DNA of 64,000 nt from Antilocapra americana (GCA_007570785.1 ML660201.1:36933656-36997655), one strand, 5' to 3'. Numbered from the stretch's first letter, positions 32,723 to 46,690 are shown. Translations and numbers: made by a program. The notes: generated by a model not told the origin, from the letters alone.

Positions 32723-34822
32723 CTACCAACTGTGGACATCCAGTTTTCTAAAGAAGCCCACTTGGAATTGGGGGTTGAAGAGTACTCATCTTTGGAGATC
32801 TGTCCTGAGCTAAAAGAATGTACTGTAATTCTGGTTGTCGTCTTGCAGGGTGATAAAGGTTAGAGCTGAGATCTTTGACACGTAGCCATGGCACTGCAGA
32901 AGTTTCAGTTCTCCTTTTAGTTAATATTGCTAACAATTGCCTTGGAAAAGGCAGTCTGTTAGTAAAGTTCTCAACAGTTTCTAAATTTGGAGATGTAAAC
33001 CCCTGTGTATGTAGAGGAACTGTGCTAGGGCCCAGGGGGGCATGGAGATGAAAGGAAGAAATAAAAAAGATTCAACTTAAGGGGAAAAAAGAAAGCTATA
33101 ACATCTGATGAAAAATAATCAGAAGCAGCTTTCAGTAAGGAAGAGAATGGAAAATAGACTCGTGCCAAAGGGGAGGTGAAGACAATGATATCTGGATTAG
33201 ATCATTTGGGAGCTACCTAGAGGCTACAGCCATGGGCACTCTGTTATAAATTTATGATGATGGTGACGATGGTGTGCAGCTATAAGTAGTAAGTGGAAGC
33301 TAGGGAAAAGAGGGAAAGTGTCTGAGTCACATTACCCCATAAATCGAGGAGAAACATATTCTTTCTTCCTATGTCAAGGTAAAATTGTGCCTCAAGTTCC
33401 CTATTTTATTTGGCATACCTTATTCCCACAAAGGAGCACCCTGGAGGAAGTTCATTTGAGGACCAAGAAAATGGGTGTATCACAGAAATGTTGACTAATA
33501 GGAAAACTCTTGTGACTTGACTTCTTGCTGTGATTTTATCATAGGCAGAAATTTCAGGGAAAGAAGGATGGAAGAAAAGAAAAAATGGAAGTAGAGAAGG
33601 AGAAGGGTGGGAAAAAAACTCCGGTTTCCAGATTTTTGTGACATCCCATTGTAGCTAAGTGCTGGTGAAAGGGACTCATGATGGATATACTATTAAAGAT
33701 AAATATAAATGGATTTCATGGGTTCATGTGCTCTCCTAGTAGGGTTGATAGGAGTCCTTTTTGGAAAAGAAATGAACTCTCCTTGTTTGATTGTCCTGTG
33801 GTTTGAGACTAATGTGTTTTATTACGGCTTTGAAAAGGGAAAACCCATTCCACAGGGAGCCAGTCTACTGAGACGTGAGTGACGCAGGCATAAAGAAATG
33901 CTTCTGTGTGCAGTGGATTCACAGTAATGCTCACTCAGAAGCCAGTGCAAGTGTAAGATCTCCATACCCAAAGTATGCAGATGATAGCTGTTTGTGGGGT
34001 CTGCAGCTGGCCACAGTAGCTTAGCAAGAAAGTCAGTTACCATGTTCTTCTCTACAAGATTTCAAAGAGCAGTGTGTTTGTGAAATAAGACTTAGATTAA
34101 AATGCAGCGTCTTTGTTGACTATCTGCTCCTTGTCCCTGGGTCTGGTGGTTTTGCATATATTACCTTATTTAATTGTAACAGTGACAAAAGCATCTATTA
34201 ATGTCTTAAAGCTATATGACTTTTATATTAAAACACGGAAAAAGCCCTATTGGAAGGTTCATAACTTCATCAGCTATGTGGTAAAGATTCCTTGGTTAAT
34301 CTTTTTGCTATTCCTTCAAGACAAGGTGATTTGAATACCCAGGTGTCTGTCGGTGGGCTTTGCTTGCTTCCCTTTTTTGAGCCTAGTTCAGTAGTTTGTC
34401 TCGAACATTTACTGTCATGCTTGAATAAACAGAGCAATGTAACTTGTACCTTATAGGTGGTTTAAATGATTTTCAAAGTTAAATATGACTATAAGCAGAG
34501 CCTTTGGCTCTGGTGTTAAAACTTAAGTCCCCTACCTTAATATATGACTTTACTATATCTGTGTGTAGGCTGTTTAGATTCTTGGGAATACCTTTGGGCT
34601 TTCATTTACGATGTATGTATATTTGTCTCTGAATCCTTATTCTCTTTCACACATACCCATGCTATGTGGTACATCTTTATTGGTGACAAGTTTAATTTAC
34701 AAATATATAACATATCTTTGTACATATGTAATATATCTTCACATCCTTTGTGTGAAGGGTGGTAAACTTTTAATTTAACTCCAAGTTCTTGTTTTATTTT
34801 ATGTACTTTCTTGAGAATAATA
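32723..34822. other. Single-copy DNA
   Basis: No gene, RNA or clear repeat. About 34130-34330 might hold a decayed MIR (tatattaccttatttaattg). Confidence 0.4.
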
Positions 34823-35086
34823 CACACATACCTATTTTATTGCATTTGCTTTGTTGTGCTTTGTAGATACTGCCTTGTTACATATCGAAAGTTACATATA
34901 CTTACATATGTATAGTATTTTTTAAAAAACATGATTTATTGCACACTTAACATACTACATTGTGGTGTAAACGTAACTTTTCATACTGGGAAACCAAAAA
35001 AATTTGTGTGACTTGCTTTGGTGCAATATTAGCATTATTGCTGTAGTTGAGAACCTAAGCCACAGTATCTCAGAGGTATGCCTGTG
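34823..35086. mobile_element. Tigger-type non-autonomous DNA element
   Basis: Ends resemble Tigger1-class termini (cacacatacctattttattg at left, cagaggtatgcctgtg at right), with TA on both outer sides (34821-34822 and 35087-35088) and the internal order gggaaaccaaaaaaatttgtg. It is 264 bp with no transposase. Confidence 0.75.
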
Positions 35087-35088
35087 TA

Positions 35089-38000
35089 GACTGTTGTACT
35101 GTATTGATTTTAATAATATAACTTAAAAAGACACACAGAATCCCTGTATTTCAATTGAAGTTATGTCTACATTTTGGGGAGTGATTTGTATAGCAAAGCA
35201 ATAAAACCATAACTGCTTATCACTTTCTTAAAAATTTTATGTAACAGGCTTACCATATAAGGCTATTCTTTCATATCCGTCTTATACTTTTATTTTGCTA
35301 GTAGTTTTAATACTGCATTATTATATGGCAACCATTTCCTCAAAGTGTGTCTTTTGTGCATTTGCCACTAATAGATAAATACTTTTATTTTCAGTATGTT
35401 TTTGTATAAATTTATTAATTATTTGAGTAGTCTTTGGGGTTATTCCAGACACTGACCTGTGAATTAACCAACAGAACTTCATTTAAAGCTGATGGAGAGC
35501 TCTTGAGCATTTCTAGGATGAACACTTTTGTTTCTGGTATAGGTTTATAATACTTAAATGAAACCAAGTCCAGATATAAATGAATTAATGTCAGCATTGG
35601 AGGATATTTGTGTAACCTAAATAAGTGCTGGGGTCCCATGTGGTTCAGTCTTAAGATGGCATAGCAGATGATGAATAATCGAAAAATAATTCTAAATTTT
35701 ACTCATGTCTCTCAAGGAACTTCGAGAATTATTTTATTCCTTGCACATGGCAACTCTTCTCAAAACCCCTTTCCATTCTTTCATTCCACTGATCTCTCAC
35801 TTTGCATTCTAAAAAGCCAGGTTGTCTTTCTCTTTCACTGCTTTACTCTCACATAGCTATACTATTTCTGTTAAGACTTGTCTTTGGCTTTTCCCCCTCC
35901 TCTTATTTTCATCTCAGTTTTCCAGTTCTGACTTTGTTATCATTCACACAATTCATCATTAAAAAAAAAAAAAACCAAACAAACAAACAAACAAACAAAA
36001 ACTATTAGAAAGTGATAAAGGTAAATGCCAAGGAAAACAGATTTCTTTTCTGGAGAGAATATAAAGCCTGGAACACTAACATTTAACGAAATTTGCCTTT
36101 AGTACATTTAAAAACTTGATTAAATACAATGCTTATGAAATCCATTGTTAATACCAAGCTGCAAATAAAGAATTATGAATTCCTTTGAAAATAAGCTTCA
36201 TTTTCAGAACAAATTTAATAAATAGGAGAAGTAGAAGCCAAAAAGAATGGAATTCATTAATTTTGGGCAACTGGAGAGCAGAATACCAGAGAAAATCCAA
36301 CAGATCACAAAATTGTAATACAGTTAGTGAACAAATATGCACCTTCAGGGCAAAATGATCAGGGGTCACAGAGGACACTGAATAATAAGGCAGCTATGTA
36401 GCACTAATGAAGACCAAGCTGAATTCAGAAATAAATTCAGAGAAATGGCCAAACTTTCTTTTCTTCATATTCATCCAGAAAATGTACTGATTTTGAAGGA
36501 TTCAGAAAATTTTCAGCTAAGCTTGGAAGACAGGCACAGGTACAATTAATCACATTTGAATAGAAAAGGCTGAAGTGTGATTTTTATAAGAGAAGATGGC
36601 AAGTACTAGCTCTCTGTCTTTACTTGCAGCATTAAGAAAGAACTGATTTATATAACACTGAGCCATATTTGGTTAGTCATTGGGAAAAAAATACCACATG
36701 ACATTAAATGGCAGAAAACGTTTTTTAAAATAGACAATGTGTTGAATCATGTTCTGGGGAAGTCTTAAGAAATAAGAATCATCTTTGTGCTCTCATAACT
36801 CTGGAAGTAGGAACAAAAATTCTTTGGCTTATGTACATAGGGTTTTTCCTGCCCTGGAGTCAATGATTTTATGAAATACCTATTTTTTTTTTCCCTCCAA
36901 GATTGCATAAAATGCCTACATTCATTTTTGAGGGTGTATATGATTTATTTCTTGTTGCTGGAACTTACTGCATATATTTCTGCTAAGTTCATGAATATTT
37001 TGAATCAATCACCTAATCAATAGAGAGAAATTTCTCCTATTATATTTGCCTAATTTAACATTTGACCAAATCAGGATGGTTGAATAAGATTTTACCATAT
37101 GCTGTAGCATATCTTTGTTATTTTTAAGGTGTTTGTTTCCTTAGAGAGAGTTAGATTTCTCCAATACAATTATCTTAAATCATAGCTGCTCTTGCCTAAT
37201 TTTGAAGTAAGTTGAACACCTTTCAAATATATATCCAAGATTTTTTTAAAAAATCACTTTCTCTCCCTTTTAATAACTAAGAATTACATATATGTGCTTG
37301 TCTTAACATTAGAGTGTTAGGATTGAGGTAGCCTAGAAATTAATTTTATGTTATGGAAATATGCCTCAGTTGTGTGTCCTAATTTTTCTTTTCTACAAGG
37401 CACAATGGTGTTTTGCATTGCAGTATTTCTTGGATGAGAAGAGAGCCTGTGTCATTCTCTTTTGCTTATCATGATGTGCTTGTGTCTTTCTCCAACACAG
37501 AGAAAAGGAAGTTCATGACTGACTTCCCTTCATTTCATTTCAGACAAATGTAGGGCTTTTACTAAGCTTCAAAGAAATTATACAAAGTCCCTTTGGATAA
37601 GCAGCCTGTGCTATTGATAGATAAGGTTTCTAGTTTTCCAGGTGTTACTGTATTAGCTTTGTGATTTTTCAGTTTGGGGAGTGAATGTTCAAAAAAGGTT
37701 CAAAATCTAGCATGATAAGAAGTCATAGACTGAAGGAATGTTCTTCTGGTTTCTTTAAAGGACAAAGTATTTCACGACTTGCATGCCTTTTTTGGTTAGA
37801 ACATAGAAATGATAATTTTGACCCTAGGTGGAATTTATGAGAAACTATTTATAGTGGTGGAAGTCTTTCTCTGGATTGTGTTCTTATTTAACATTCTTCT
37901 GTAGGATAGACTTATACCTTAATACCATTCCAACATAATGAGGAGCTTGTTTCATCTTCCTTCAGCAAGGCAAAAAATCTACCTTATAAGACTTGCCATC

Positions 38001-40243
38001 TTCTGGAACCATCAGAATACTTCAAAGTCATGACTCCATTTCTGGTCTTAAGTCGGAGGGGATTCTCTCTGGTTCCTCCCTTTTAGCTTAAATTAGTTTA
38101 CTGTTGTATTGCCTGGGGAGATTACAGCTCCATTCCTACATGTATTTTAAAACATGTTCCCTTCCTTCCTGCCTTTCTGGGGCAGATATGATGCTCAGCC
38201 TGGCTTTGGAATGCCTGAGCACAGAGCACTCAAATGCAAATCTTTGGTGCCTCTAAGGTAATATTCTGCTACCGAGATCTGACCAGTCTGGAGATCAGAT
38301 TAGTGGGGAATCCTAAATTTTTAGTAGCATCCCTAACAATTTAAAGAATTGTTTCTATGGAGAATAATGTCTTCCCAGCTAGAATGGACAGCAGGCTTAT
38401 AGGGCTATTTCACTATTCCTAAACTGTAAGACTCTTGCAAATGGCTTAATCTAATGATTTCTCCTATAAATATTTGATCTACATTAATTTGAGGGTTTTT
38501 TTCTTTAGTTTATATGAACTTTCACTTTTGAAAAGTCTTAAGTAACTTTCTTACTTGCTATTTGAATATCAAGAATTTCATGTATACCTTGAAAAGAAGC
38601 CTACAAGTGTCCTTGAATGCCTACTTCATAAAATGTCTTGGCTGGAAAAGTGTTGGCAGCGTGTGAATGAAGGATCCCGTTTTAGGTGTCATTTGGACTA
38701 AGCTTAAAAAGAAGTCACAATCTGAATTTTTTTTTTTTTTCTAGTGGGAGATCAATACTGTCTAGACATGGTCTCATTACAGCTTTGCATTGACTAAGGC
38801 AGGCTCGGTCAACAGTGGGGCTGAGATTGCTGTAATCGTTGCTGCTGGTGGGACATTTGTGTTGCCCGCTATTACAGGGAACTCCACATTCACTGGCGTC
38901 ACCTCTGCATTCCATTCCACTCAACTGTGGGGTGATCCTTGAGGATGGGCTATGCCAACTCATGACATTTTAAAAATTCTGGATCCTGAAAGTCCTGGGA
39001 GCTGCTGTCTAGGATTTCCTAGCAGCTTGGTGGTGGTGATACAAGGTATGTAAGAGGCCTTGGAGCCTTTAAATTCCTTATAGACTCTAAAACACAAAAA
39101 CAGAGGGAATAATTCAATTCACATCTCAAGGCCTTACCCATCTCTGAAAGCCAGATATCTTCCCTGTCACACGACCTCCCTGTTAATTTCTGCAGATAAC
39201 TTTATGTATAGAAATATCACCAGTTATTTTTTGTTTTCTTATAATCAGTATTTTCAATTATAAGAAATTTTCACTGATTTGAATTTGTTTTTAAATGGAG
39301 AAAGTTTATGTTTCTCCACATGGATCAGAACTTAAAAATCTTGTCTTCTTCCTGTTGGACATTCAGACTACTGGCCGTGCTGCTCTGCATGGAATCTTAA
39401 ATCTTTCATTTGTGGTTATTTGTTGGCATTTTGCGAGAGAGTGAAGCAATGTCTGAGCCACTAGAGGCCAGAGGTGGCCCATCCTGACCAGATTTCCAAT
39501 AGTGGAATAAATGTCAGTTATTCATCCAGCCTCTTTACTTTTCAACTGTGGGAAAGATGAGGATAGACATTGAGAAATAATGCTGATTATACAAAGGAGT
39601 GCTCATGATAAAAGATCTCTTTCTGGGAATTTAAGTGTTCCAGTAAATTAGCATTATTGATCATTCTCTTTCCACCTAGTCTACAGATGATCTTAGAATC
39701 CTAAAACTATTATTCTCCCCTGTCTGGTGTAATTACCAGAACAAGGAATAATCTAATTAAAAGACGACAAGGATGCCTTCTAATTGTTCTAATAAATTAT
39801 GTTAATACACAATGCATGCACTTACTTTTCAACAGGAATTAATTTAATAGATTGACAGCTTGTCCTTTACTGCCACAATCTTAACTTTCATTTATCCTAA
39901 ACAAGACAACTAAAAAAGGATAATTAACCATTCAAAAATCTGTTAGGTCATTGAGAAAATCCAGGGTTCTGTGTGATACATATGTATGAAGAAATGGGTT
40001 TCTCTAGATAAAATAGTGACCTAGGAGAGAGAAGGGTAAAGTAAAGATCAGTAGAGTCTAAAGTCAAAATCAGAAACAGACTGTTGCAATGAAGGTAATG
40101 GACTTTTCATCTTTTTCCTGTATTATTAAGTATAGTGTTGCATGATAATGCAGTGCCAACTCATGTAGTTGTGTTTGCTTAGTTTTAGGTATTTTGCACA
40201 AATCTATTAGACATGATATTGTATATTGCATGTATGAGATGAT
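35089..40243. other. Longest repeat-poor stretch; single-copy DNA
   Basis: About 5 kb with an (AAAC)n tract at 35961-36001 and a T14 run at about 38730. No young retroposon interrupts it, unlike the rest of the window. A part near 39720-39900 is rich in TAATTA/ATTA motifs, as seen in some conserved enhancers, but nothing here proves function. Confidence 0.45.
35961..36001 (+). repeat. A-run plus (AAAC)n
   Basis: Fourteen A then six AAAC-type units. Confidence 0.9.
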
Positions 40244-40254
40244 GCTCTTAGTAA

Positions 40255-40384
40255 GTAAGTGCTTAGTCCCTCAGTGGTGTCTGACTCTGCGACCCTATGG
40301 GCTGTATGTAGCCCACCAGGCTCCTCTGTCCATGGAATTTTCCTGGCAAGAATACTAGAATGGGTTGCCATTTCCTACTCCAGG
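40255..40384 (-). mobile_element. Bov-A SINE monomer
   Basis: Reverse Bov-A without tRNA head, with flanks GCTCTTAGTAA (40244-40254) and GCTCTCAGTAA (40385-40395): an 11-bp TSD with one mismatch. Confidence 0.93.
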
Positions 40385-40786
40385 GCTCTCAGTAAAGTCA
40401 TGTCATAAAATGAGCAAAAATTAAGGAGGTCACTTCTGATAGGCTACATGTTTTCTCAAAAAAAAAAAAAAAAAAAGCAAGCCTCCTTGCTATTTGAACA
40501 TAATTCGGATTAGTTTTTGCATAACTGTATAAGAAAGGCATCAAGGCAGTGTAGGAAAGGATGTCAAGAATGATACGATGGAAATTAAAACCTCTATTGA
40601 GCATGGAGGGAAGCATATAGGTTAATTCCAGATCAACATGGCCACTTTGCATAGTTCCAAACAGCAGTTTCCTGGGTTGATTTGTGTTTTTCTCCCTTGA
40701 CATACAACCTTTGAGATTTAATTAACAAGCGTACAGGTAGGAAGGAATCTTACATACTCAGATTGGAAAGTATTTCCAGAAAGTAT

Positions 40787-41382
40787 GTTGCTGTTGTTCA
40801 GTCGTTTAAGTTGTGACTGGCTCTTTGTGACCCCTTGCACTATAGCATGCCAGGCTTCCCTGTTCTCCACTGTCTCCTAGAATTTGGTCAAACTTATGTC
40901 CACTGAGTCAATGATACCATCCAACCATCTCATCTTGTTACTCTCTTCTCCTCCTGCCCTCAATCTTTCCTAGCATCAGGGCCTTTTCCAGTGAGTCGGC
41001 TCTTCACATCAGGTGGCTGAAGTATTGGAGCTTCAGCTTCAGCATCAGTCCTTCCAAGGAATATTCAGGATTGATTTTCTTTAGGATTGACTGGTTGGAT
41101 CTCCTTGCAGTCCAAGGGACTCTCAAGAGCCTTCTCTAAGACCACAGCTCAAAAGCATCAATTCTTTGGTGTCCAGCCTTCTTTATGGTCAAACTCTCAC
41201 ATCTGTACATGACCATTGGAAAAACCATAGCTCTAACTGGATGGACTTTTGTTGGCAAAGTGATAGCTCTGCTTTTTAATTTGCTGTCTAGGTTTGTCAT
41301 AGCTTTCCTTCCAAGGAGCAAACGTCTTTTAATTTCATGGCAGCAGTCACTATCCTCAGTGATTTTGGAGCCAGATAAAATA
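40787..41382 (-). mobile_element. BovB LINE, about 600-bp 3' fragment
   Basis: Reverse BovB 3' end (ttgctgttgttcagtcgttt at left) through gttggcaaagtgatagctct to gtgattttggagcc. Flanks aaagtatttccagaaagta (40768-40786) and aaagtatccagaaagga (41384-41400) look like a diverged TSD. Confidence 0.93.
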
Positions 41383-41680
41383 AAAAGTATCCAGAAAGGA
41401 TACTTTCTCACAAGTTAGGAAGTTTGTGGCACTAATTTTCCATATCTGAAGGTTTAAGCCATTCAAATAGTCAAGTTCATCAAAAACTATTGAGCTGGAA
41501 CATATGCAGATTCAAATTTATACCCACACCATAAAATAAATGGGAATTAAAACAAAATTATCTTGAATGTCAAAGGGATGCACTTTGCTTCCCATTTTGA
41601 AGAGAATTAGCCTAATAAACATCATGATTTTTGGCTCCTTACTTCCTGTCTGTTAGTATTCTAGTTCACGTCTTCATTTT

Positions 41681-41873
41681 TTTTTTTTTGGATTTCTTTA
41701 TGTGAACCATTTTTAAAGTCTTTACTGAATTTATTACAATACTGCTTCTGTTATGTTTTGCTCTTTTGGCCACAAGGCATGTGAGACCTTAACTGCCCAA
41801 CCAGTGATTAAACCAGCACCCCCTGCATTGGAGCGTCAAGTATTAAGCCACTGGATCATCAGGGAAGTCCATT
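41681..41873 (-). mobile_element. CHR-2-type tRNA SINE
   Basis: Poly(T), the reverse CHR body, ending ccactggatcatcagggaag. TSD GTCTTCATTTT at 41670-41680 and 41874-41884, perfect, although its end merges with the T tract. Confidence 0.92.
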
Positions 41874-41884
41874 GTCTTCATTTT

Positions 41885-42230
41885 CAGTGGGAAAATCTCA
41901 TATGTTCTTTTTCCATTTTAAAAAAGTTGGGCTTTTTTTTCTTTTCAAGGCCATCAGGCTCTGATGAAGACTGAGAGCTGGAGAGTTCCTAACTGAAGTG
42001 TAGAACCCACACCACCAAGACTAAATTAGATCCAGTACCTGGGTGGATCTCATCTACTTTAACTCCAAGGCAGGGACAATGTCTGCCTCTGAGAGAAAGC
42101 ATGAATGTGGCACTCATTTTTTTTCTCACCTTCTTTTATTTTCCTTTCCTTCCCTTTTAACTTTCTTTTATTGTAGGAAAATATAATATAAAATATGCCA
42201 TTTTAGCCATTTTAAAATATACAATTCAAT
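41885..42230. other. No feature recognised
   Basis: Pyrimidine-rich run at about 42115-42172. Confidence 0.4.
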
Positions 42231-42241
42231 AATGTTAGACA

Positions 42242-42357
42242 CGGAGGAGAAAATGGCAACCCACTCTATTATTCTTGCCTGGGAAATCCCATGGACAGAG
42301 GAGCCTGGCAGACTATGGTCCGTGGAGTTGCAAAGAGTCAGACACAACTGAGCAGAG
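42242..42357 (+). mobile_element. Bov-A SINE monomer
   Basis: ggagaaaatggcaacccact to gacacaactgagcag; flanks TGTTAGACA (42233-42241) and TGTTAAACA (42358-42366), a 9-bp TSD with one mismatch. Confidence 0.92.
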
Positions 42358-42429
42358 TGTTAAACATGATAATTCTTTTGAATAATTGGACTGAAAAGAA
42401 AATGAGGTATTCGATAAGCATCTAGGTTA

Positions 42430-43098
42430 TTCAGACAACTAAGATCATGGCATCCGGTCCCATCACTTTGTGGCAGATAGATGGGGAAACAGTGGAAACA
42501 GTGGCTGACTTTATTTTTCTGGTCTCCAAAATCACTGCAGATGGTGATTGCAGCCATGAAATTAAAAGACGCTTACTCCTTGGAAGGAAAGTTATGACCA
42601 ACCTAGACAGCATATTAAAAAGCAGAGACATTACTTTGCCAACAAAGGTCCATCTAGTCAAGGCTATCGTTTTTCCAGTGGTCATGTATGAATGTCAGAG
42701 TTGGACCATAAAGAAAGCAGAGCACCAAAGAATGGATGCTTGTGAACTGCGGTGTTGGAGAAGACTCTGGAGAGTCCCTTGGACTGCAAGGAAATCCAAC
42801 CAGTCTGTACTAAAGGAGATGAGTCCTTGGTGTTCATTGGAAGGACTGATGCTGAAGCTGAAACGCCAATATTTTGGCCACCTCATGCGAAGAGCTGACT
42901 CATTGGAAAAGACCATGATACTGGGAAAGATGGAGAAGGGGATGCCAGAGGATGAGATGGCTGGATGGCATCATGGACTCTATGGTCATGGGTTTGGATG
43001 GACTCCAGGAGTTGATGAGGGACAGGGAGGTGTGGTGTGCTGTGATTCATGGGGTCGAAAAGAGTTGGACATGACTGAGCAATTGAACTGAACTGAAC
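42430..43098 (+). mobile_element. BovB LINE, 5'-truncated
   Basis: Sense BovB from the end of the RT domain (ctaagatcatggcatccggt) to the terminal ttgaactgaactgaact. No TSD identified. Confidence 0.94.
42447..43091 (+). pseudogene. BovB ORF C-terminal fragment
   Basis: 214 codons are open. They cover the region after the RT palm: DGDCSHEIKRRLLLGRK, the VFPVVMYECQSWTIKKAEHQ block, and CWRRLWRVPWTARKSNQS to HLMRRADSLEKT. Near the end the frame shifts relative to other BovB copies (a deletion in the arginine-rich stretch after about 42930), so the last 45 or so residues are not the family's usual C-terminus. No catalytic RT or endonuclease residues remain. Confidence 0.9.
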
Positions 43099-43888
43099 TA
43101 TCACATAGAGGTGTTTATTCTGCTTTTTATTTGTTTCTAACCTATCTGAAATTATTTATCACCAAAAGTATGATACCCACCTATATGAACCAGAAAAGAA
43201 TTCCATCTCAATTCTAGAACAGACTCTAGATGCTCATAGCAGGTGGGGAGGGAGGATGTGGCTGGGCAAAGGGTCAGCATAATAAATAAGTTTGGGGAAA
43301 GTGGAAAAGTTCATGTTTCTGAACGTCCCTAGGGCTTTTCTAGAACTCAGAATGTGAACTTGACACTCTATGGATAAATATGATATTTTTTTCTCAGCTG
43401 CTGGCACTGGAAATTGTTTCACTCAGTAAATGATGCAAAATATATGTTAAGTAATGCTAAAGTTTTGACAAAAACTAACCATAATCAGGGAATTCAAACA
43501 GGAAAGCTGAAACATTTACTTAATATGCTGCCATCTAGCCATGATCTCATCTCTTGCTGCTTCATACACTGATCGCAGAGACACTGAAGTCATCCCCCTG
43601 TCAGGATGGAGCATGTTTACAGCGAGTTTAGAAGGCAGAGACTTGGTTGAGTCTTCTGTTTTTATTGGCCATTAACACTTCGTATTGCATATAAACTAAA
43701 TATGATGATTATTAAGATAATGTTAATAATGCATTGAAACGTTACCTTTTAAAAGGGTGGAACAGTGGGAATCTCTGCTTTGAATCTTATGTTCGCCAGG
43801 TTGATCGTTTGGCAGTTTCCCGTGGAGCATAGGATAACGTCCAAACTCATTACTTAGAATGAAAATCACAATCACCAATAACTAACCA
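43099..43888. other. No feature recognised
   Basis: Single-copy-looking DNA between two BovB copies. Confidence 0.4.
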
Positions 43889-44244
43889 AAATGATCACAT
43901 GGACCTCAGCCTTGTGTAACTCAATGAAGCTATGAACAATGACGTGTAGGGCCACCCAAGATGGATGGGTCATAGTGGAGTGTTCTGACAGAACATGGTC
44001 CAATGAAGAAGGGAATACGACTTTAGTATTCTTGCCTTGAGAACCCCATGAATAGTATGAAAAGGCAAAAAGATATGACACTGAAAGATGAACTCCCGAG
44101 GTTGATAAGTGCCCAATATGCTACTGGGGAAGAGTAGAGAAATAACCCCAGAAAGAATGACGAGATGGAACCAAAGCAAAAACAACACCCAGTTGTGGAT
44201 GTGACTGGTGATAGAAGTAAAGCCTAATGCTGTAAAGAGCAATA

Positions 44245-46690
44245 TTGCATAGAAATATTAAGAGTTTTAGGTCCATGAATCAAGGCAAGTTGGAAGTCGT
44301 CAAACGGGAGATGACAAGAGTGAACATTGATATTTTAGAAATCAATGAACTAAAATGGAATGGAATGGGCAAATTTAGTTCAGATGACCATTATGTCTAC
44401 TACTGTGGGCAAGAATCTCTTAGAAGAAATGGAGTAGCCGTCATAGTTAACAAAGAGTCTGAAATGCAGTACATGAGTGCAGTCTCAAAAACGACAGAGT
44501 GATCTCTGTTTCTTTACAAGGCAAACCATTCAATATCCCAGTAATCCAAGTCTATGCCCAATCACTAATTCCAAAGAAGCTGAAGTTGAATGGTTCTGTG
44601 AAGACCAACAAGACCTTCTAGAACTAACACCAAAAAAAGAAGTCCTTTTCATCATAGGGGAACTGGATGCAAAAGTAGGAAGTCAAGAGATAACCTGGAG
44701 TAACAGGCAAGTTGGCCTTGGAGTACAAAATGAAGCAGGTCAAAGGCTTAGAGAGCTTTGCCAGAAAAATGCACTGGTCATAGCAAATACTGTCTTCCAG
44801 CAACACGAGAGAAAACTCTACACGTGGACATCGCCAGAAAGTCAATACCGAAATCAGATTGATTATATTCTTTGCATCCAGAGGTGAAGAAGCTCTATAC
44901 AGTCAGCAAAAAGAAGACCAGGAGCTGACTGTGGCTCACATCATGAACTCCTTAATGCCAATTCAGACTTAAATTGGGGAAAGTAGGGAAAACTACTAGA
45001 CCATTTAGGTATGACTTAAATCAAATCCCTTATGATTATACAGTGAAAGTGACAAAGAGATTCAAGAGATTAGATCTGATAGACAGAGTGCCTGAAGAAC
45101 TATGGGTGAAGCTTCATGACATTATACAGTGATCAAGACCATTCCCAAGAAAAAAAATGCAAAAAGGCAAAAGAGTTGTCTGAGGAGGCCTTAAAAATAG
45201 CTGAGAAAAGAAGAGAAGTGAAACACAAAGGAGAAAAGGAAACATATGCCCATCTGAATGCAGAGTTCCAAAGAAAAACAAGGAGAGATAAGATAGCCTT
45301 CCTCAGTGATCAATACAAAAAATAGTGGAAAAGAAATAGAAAGGGAAAGACTAGAGATCTCTTGAAGAAAATTAGAGATACCAAGGGAACATTTCACATA
45401 AAGATGGGCACAATAAAGGACAGAAATGATATGGACCTAGCAGAAGCAGAAGATATTAGAAGAGATGGCAAGAATACACAGAATTATACAGAAAAGATCT
45501 TTATGACCCAGATGACATGATGGTGTGCTCACTCACCTAGAGCCAGACATTCTGGAGTCTGAAGTCAAGTGAGCTTTAGGAAGCATCACTGCAAACAAAG
45601 CTAGTGAAAGTGATGGAATTCCAGTTGAACTATTTCACACTCTACATGATGATGCTGTGAAAGTGCTACACTCAATATGCCAGCAAATTTAGAAAACTCA
45701 GCAGTGGCCACAGGACTGGAAAAGTTCAGTTTTCATTCCAATCCCAAAGAAAGGCAATGCCAAAAATGTTCAAACTACTGTCCAGTTGCACTCATCTCAC
45801 ACACTAGCAAAATAATGCTCAAAATTGTCCAAGTGAGGCTTCAAAAGTATGTGAACTGAGAACTTCCAGATGTCCAAGCTGGATTTAGATAAAGCAAAGG
45901 AACCAGAGATCAAATTGCCAACATCCGCTGGATCATTGAAAAAGCAGGAGAGTTCCAGAAAAATATCTATTTCTGTTTTATTGACTATGCCAAAGTCTTT
46001 GACTTTGTGAATCATGAAAAACTGTGGAAAATTCTTCAAGAGATGGGAATACCAGATCACCTGACCTGCCCCTTGAGAAACCTGTATGCATGTCAAGAAG
46101 CAACAGTTGGAACTGGACATGGAACAACAGACTGGTTCCAAATAGGACAAGAAGTATGTCAAGGCTGTATATTGTCACCTTACTTATTTAACTTATATGC
46201 AGAGTACATCATGAGGAATGCTGGGCTGGCAGAACCTCAAGCTGGAATCAAGATTGCCAGGAGAAATATCAATAGCCTCAGATATGTATACAACACCACC
46301 CTTATGGCAGAAGATGAAGAGGAACTAAAAAGCCTCTTGATGAAAGTGAAAGAGGAGAGTGAAAAAGTAGGCTTAAAGCTCAACATTCAGAAAACTAAGA
46401 TCATGGCACCTGGCCCCATCACTTCATGGGGAATAGATGGGGAAACAGTGGAGGCAGTGACAGGCTTTATTTCCTTGGGCTCCAAAATCACTGTAGATGG
46501 TGACTGCAGCCATGAAATTAAAAGATGCTTGCTCCTTGGAAAAAGCTATGACCAACCTAGACAGCACATTAAAAAGAAGAGACATTACTTTGCCAATAAA
46601 CGTCTGTCTAGTCAAAGCTATGATTTTACCAGTAGTCACGTATGGATGTGAGAGTTGGACTATAAAGAAAGGTGAATGGTGAAGAATTGA
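44245..46690 (+). pseudogene. BovB endonuclease-reverse transcriptase ORF, inactivated
   Basis: BovB encodes one protein with an APE-type endonuclease and an RT, acting together in target-primed insertion. Endonuclease remnants: NIDILEINELKWNGMGKFSS at about 44322, SLRRNGVAVIVNKE, a GDWNAKVG-type block changed to GELDAKVG (about 44660), and the RNQIDYIL block (44848-44871). Further stops and frame changes follow at 44502, 44885, 45323 and 45857. RT remnants run from about 46007 with DHLTCPLRNLYACQEATV and EVCQGCILSPYLFNLY. The catalytic YADD is YVYN at 46283-46294, so both aspartates are lost. Nothing indicates activity. Confidence 0.93.

Noticed and set aside
38715..38990. Processed pseudogene or retroposon suggested by a T14 run followed by an open minus-strand frame
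   Set aside because: No matching target-site duplication on either side and no recognised product.
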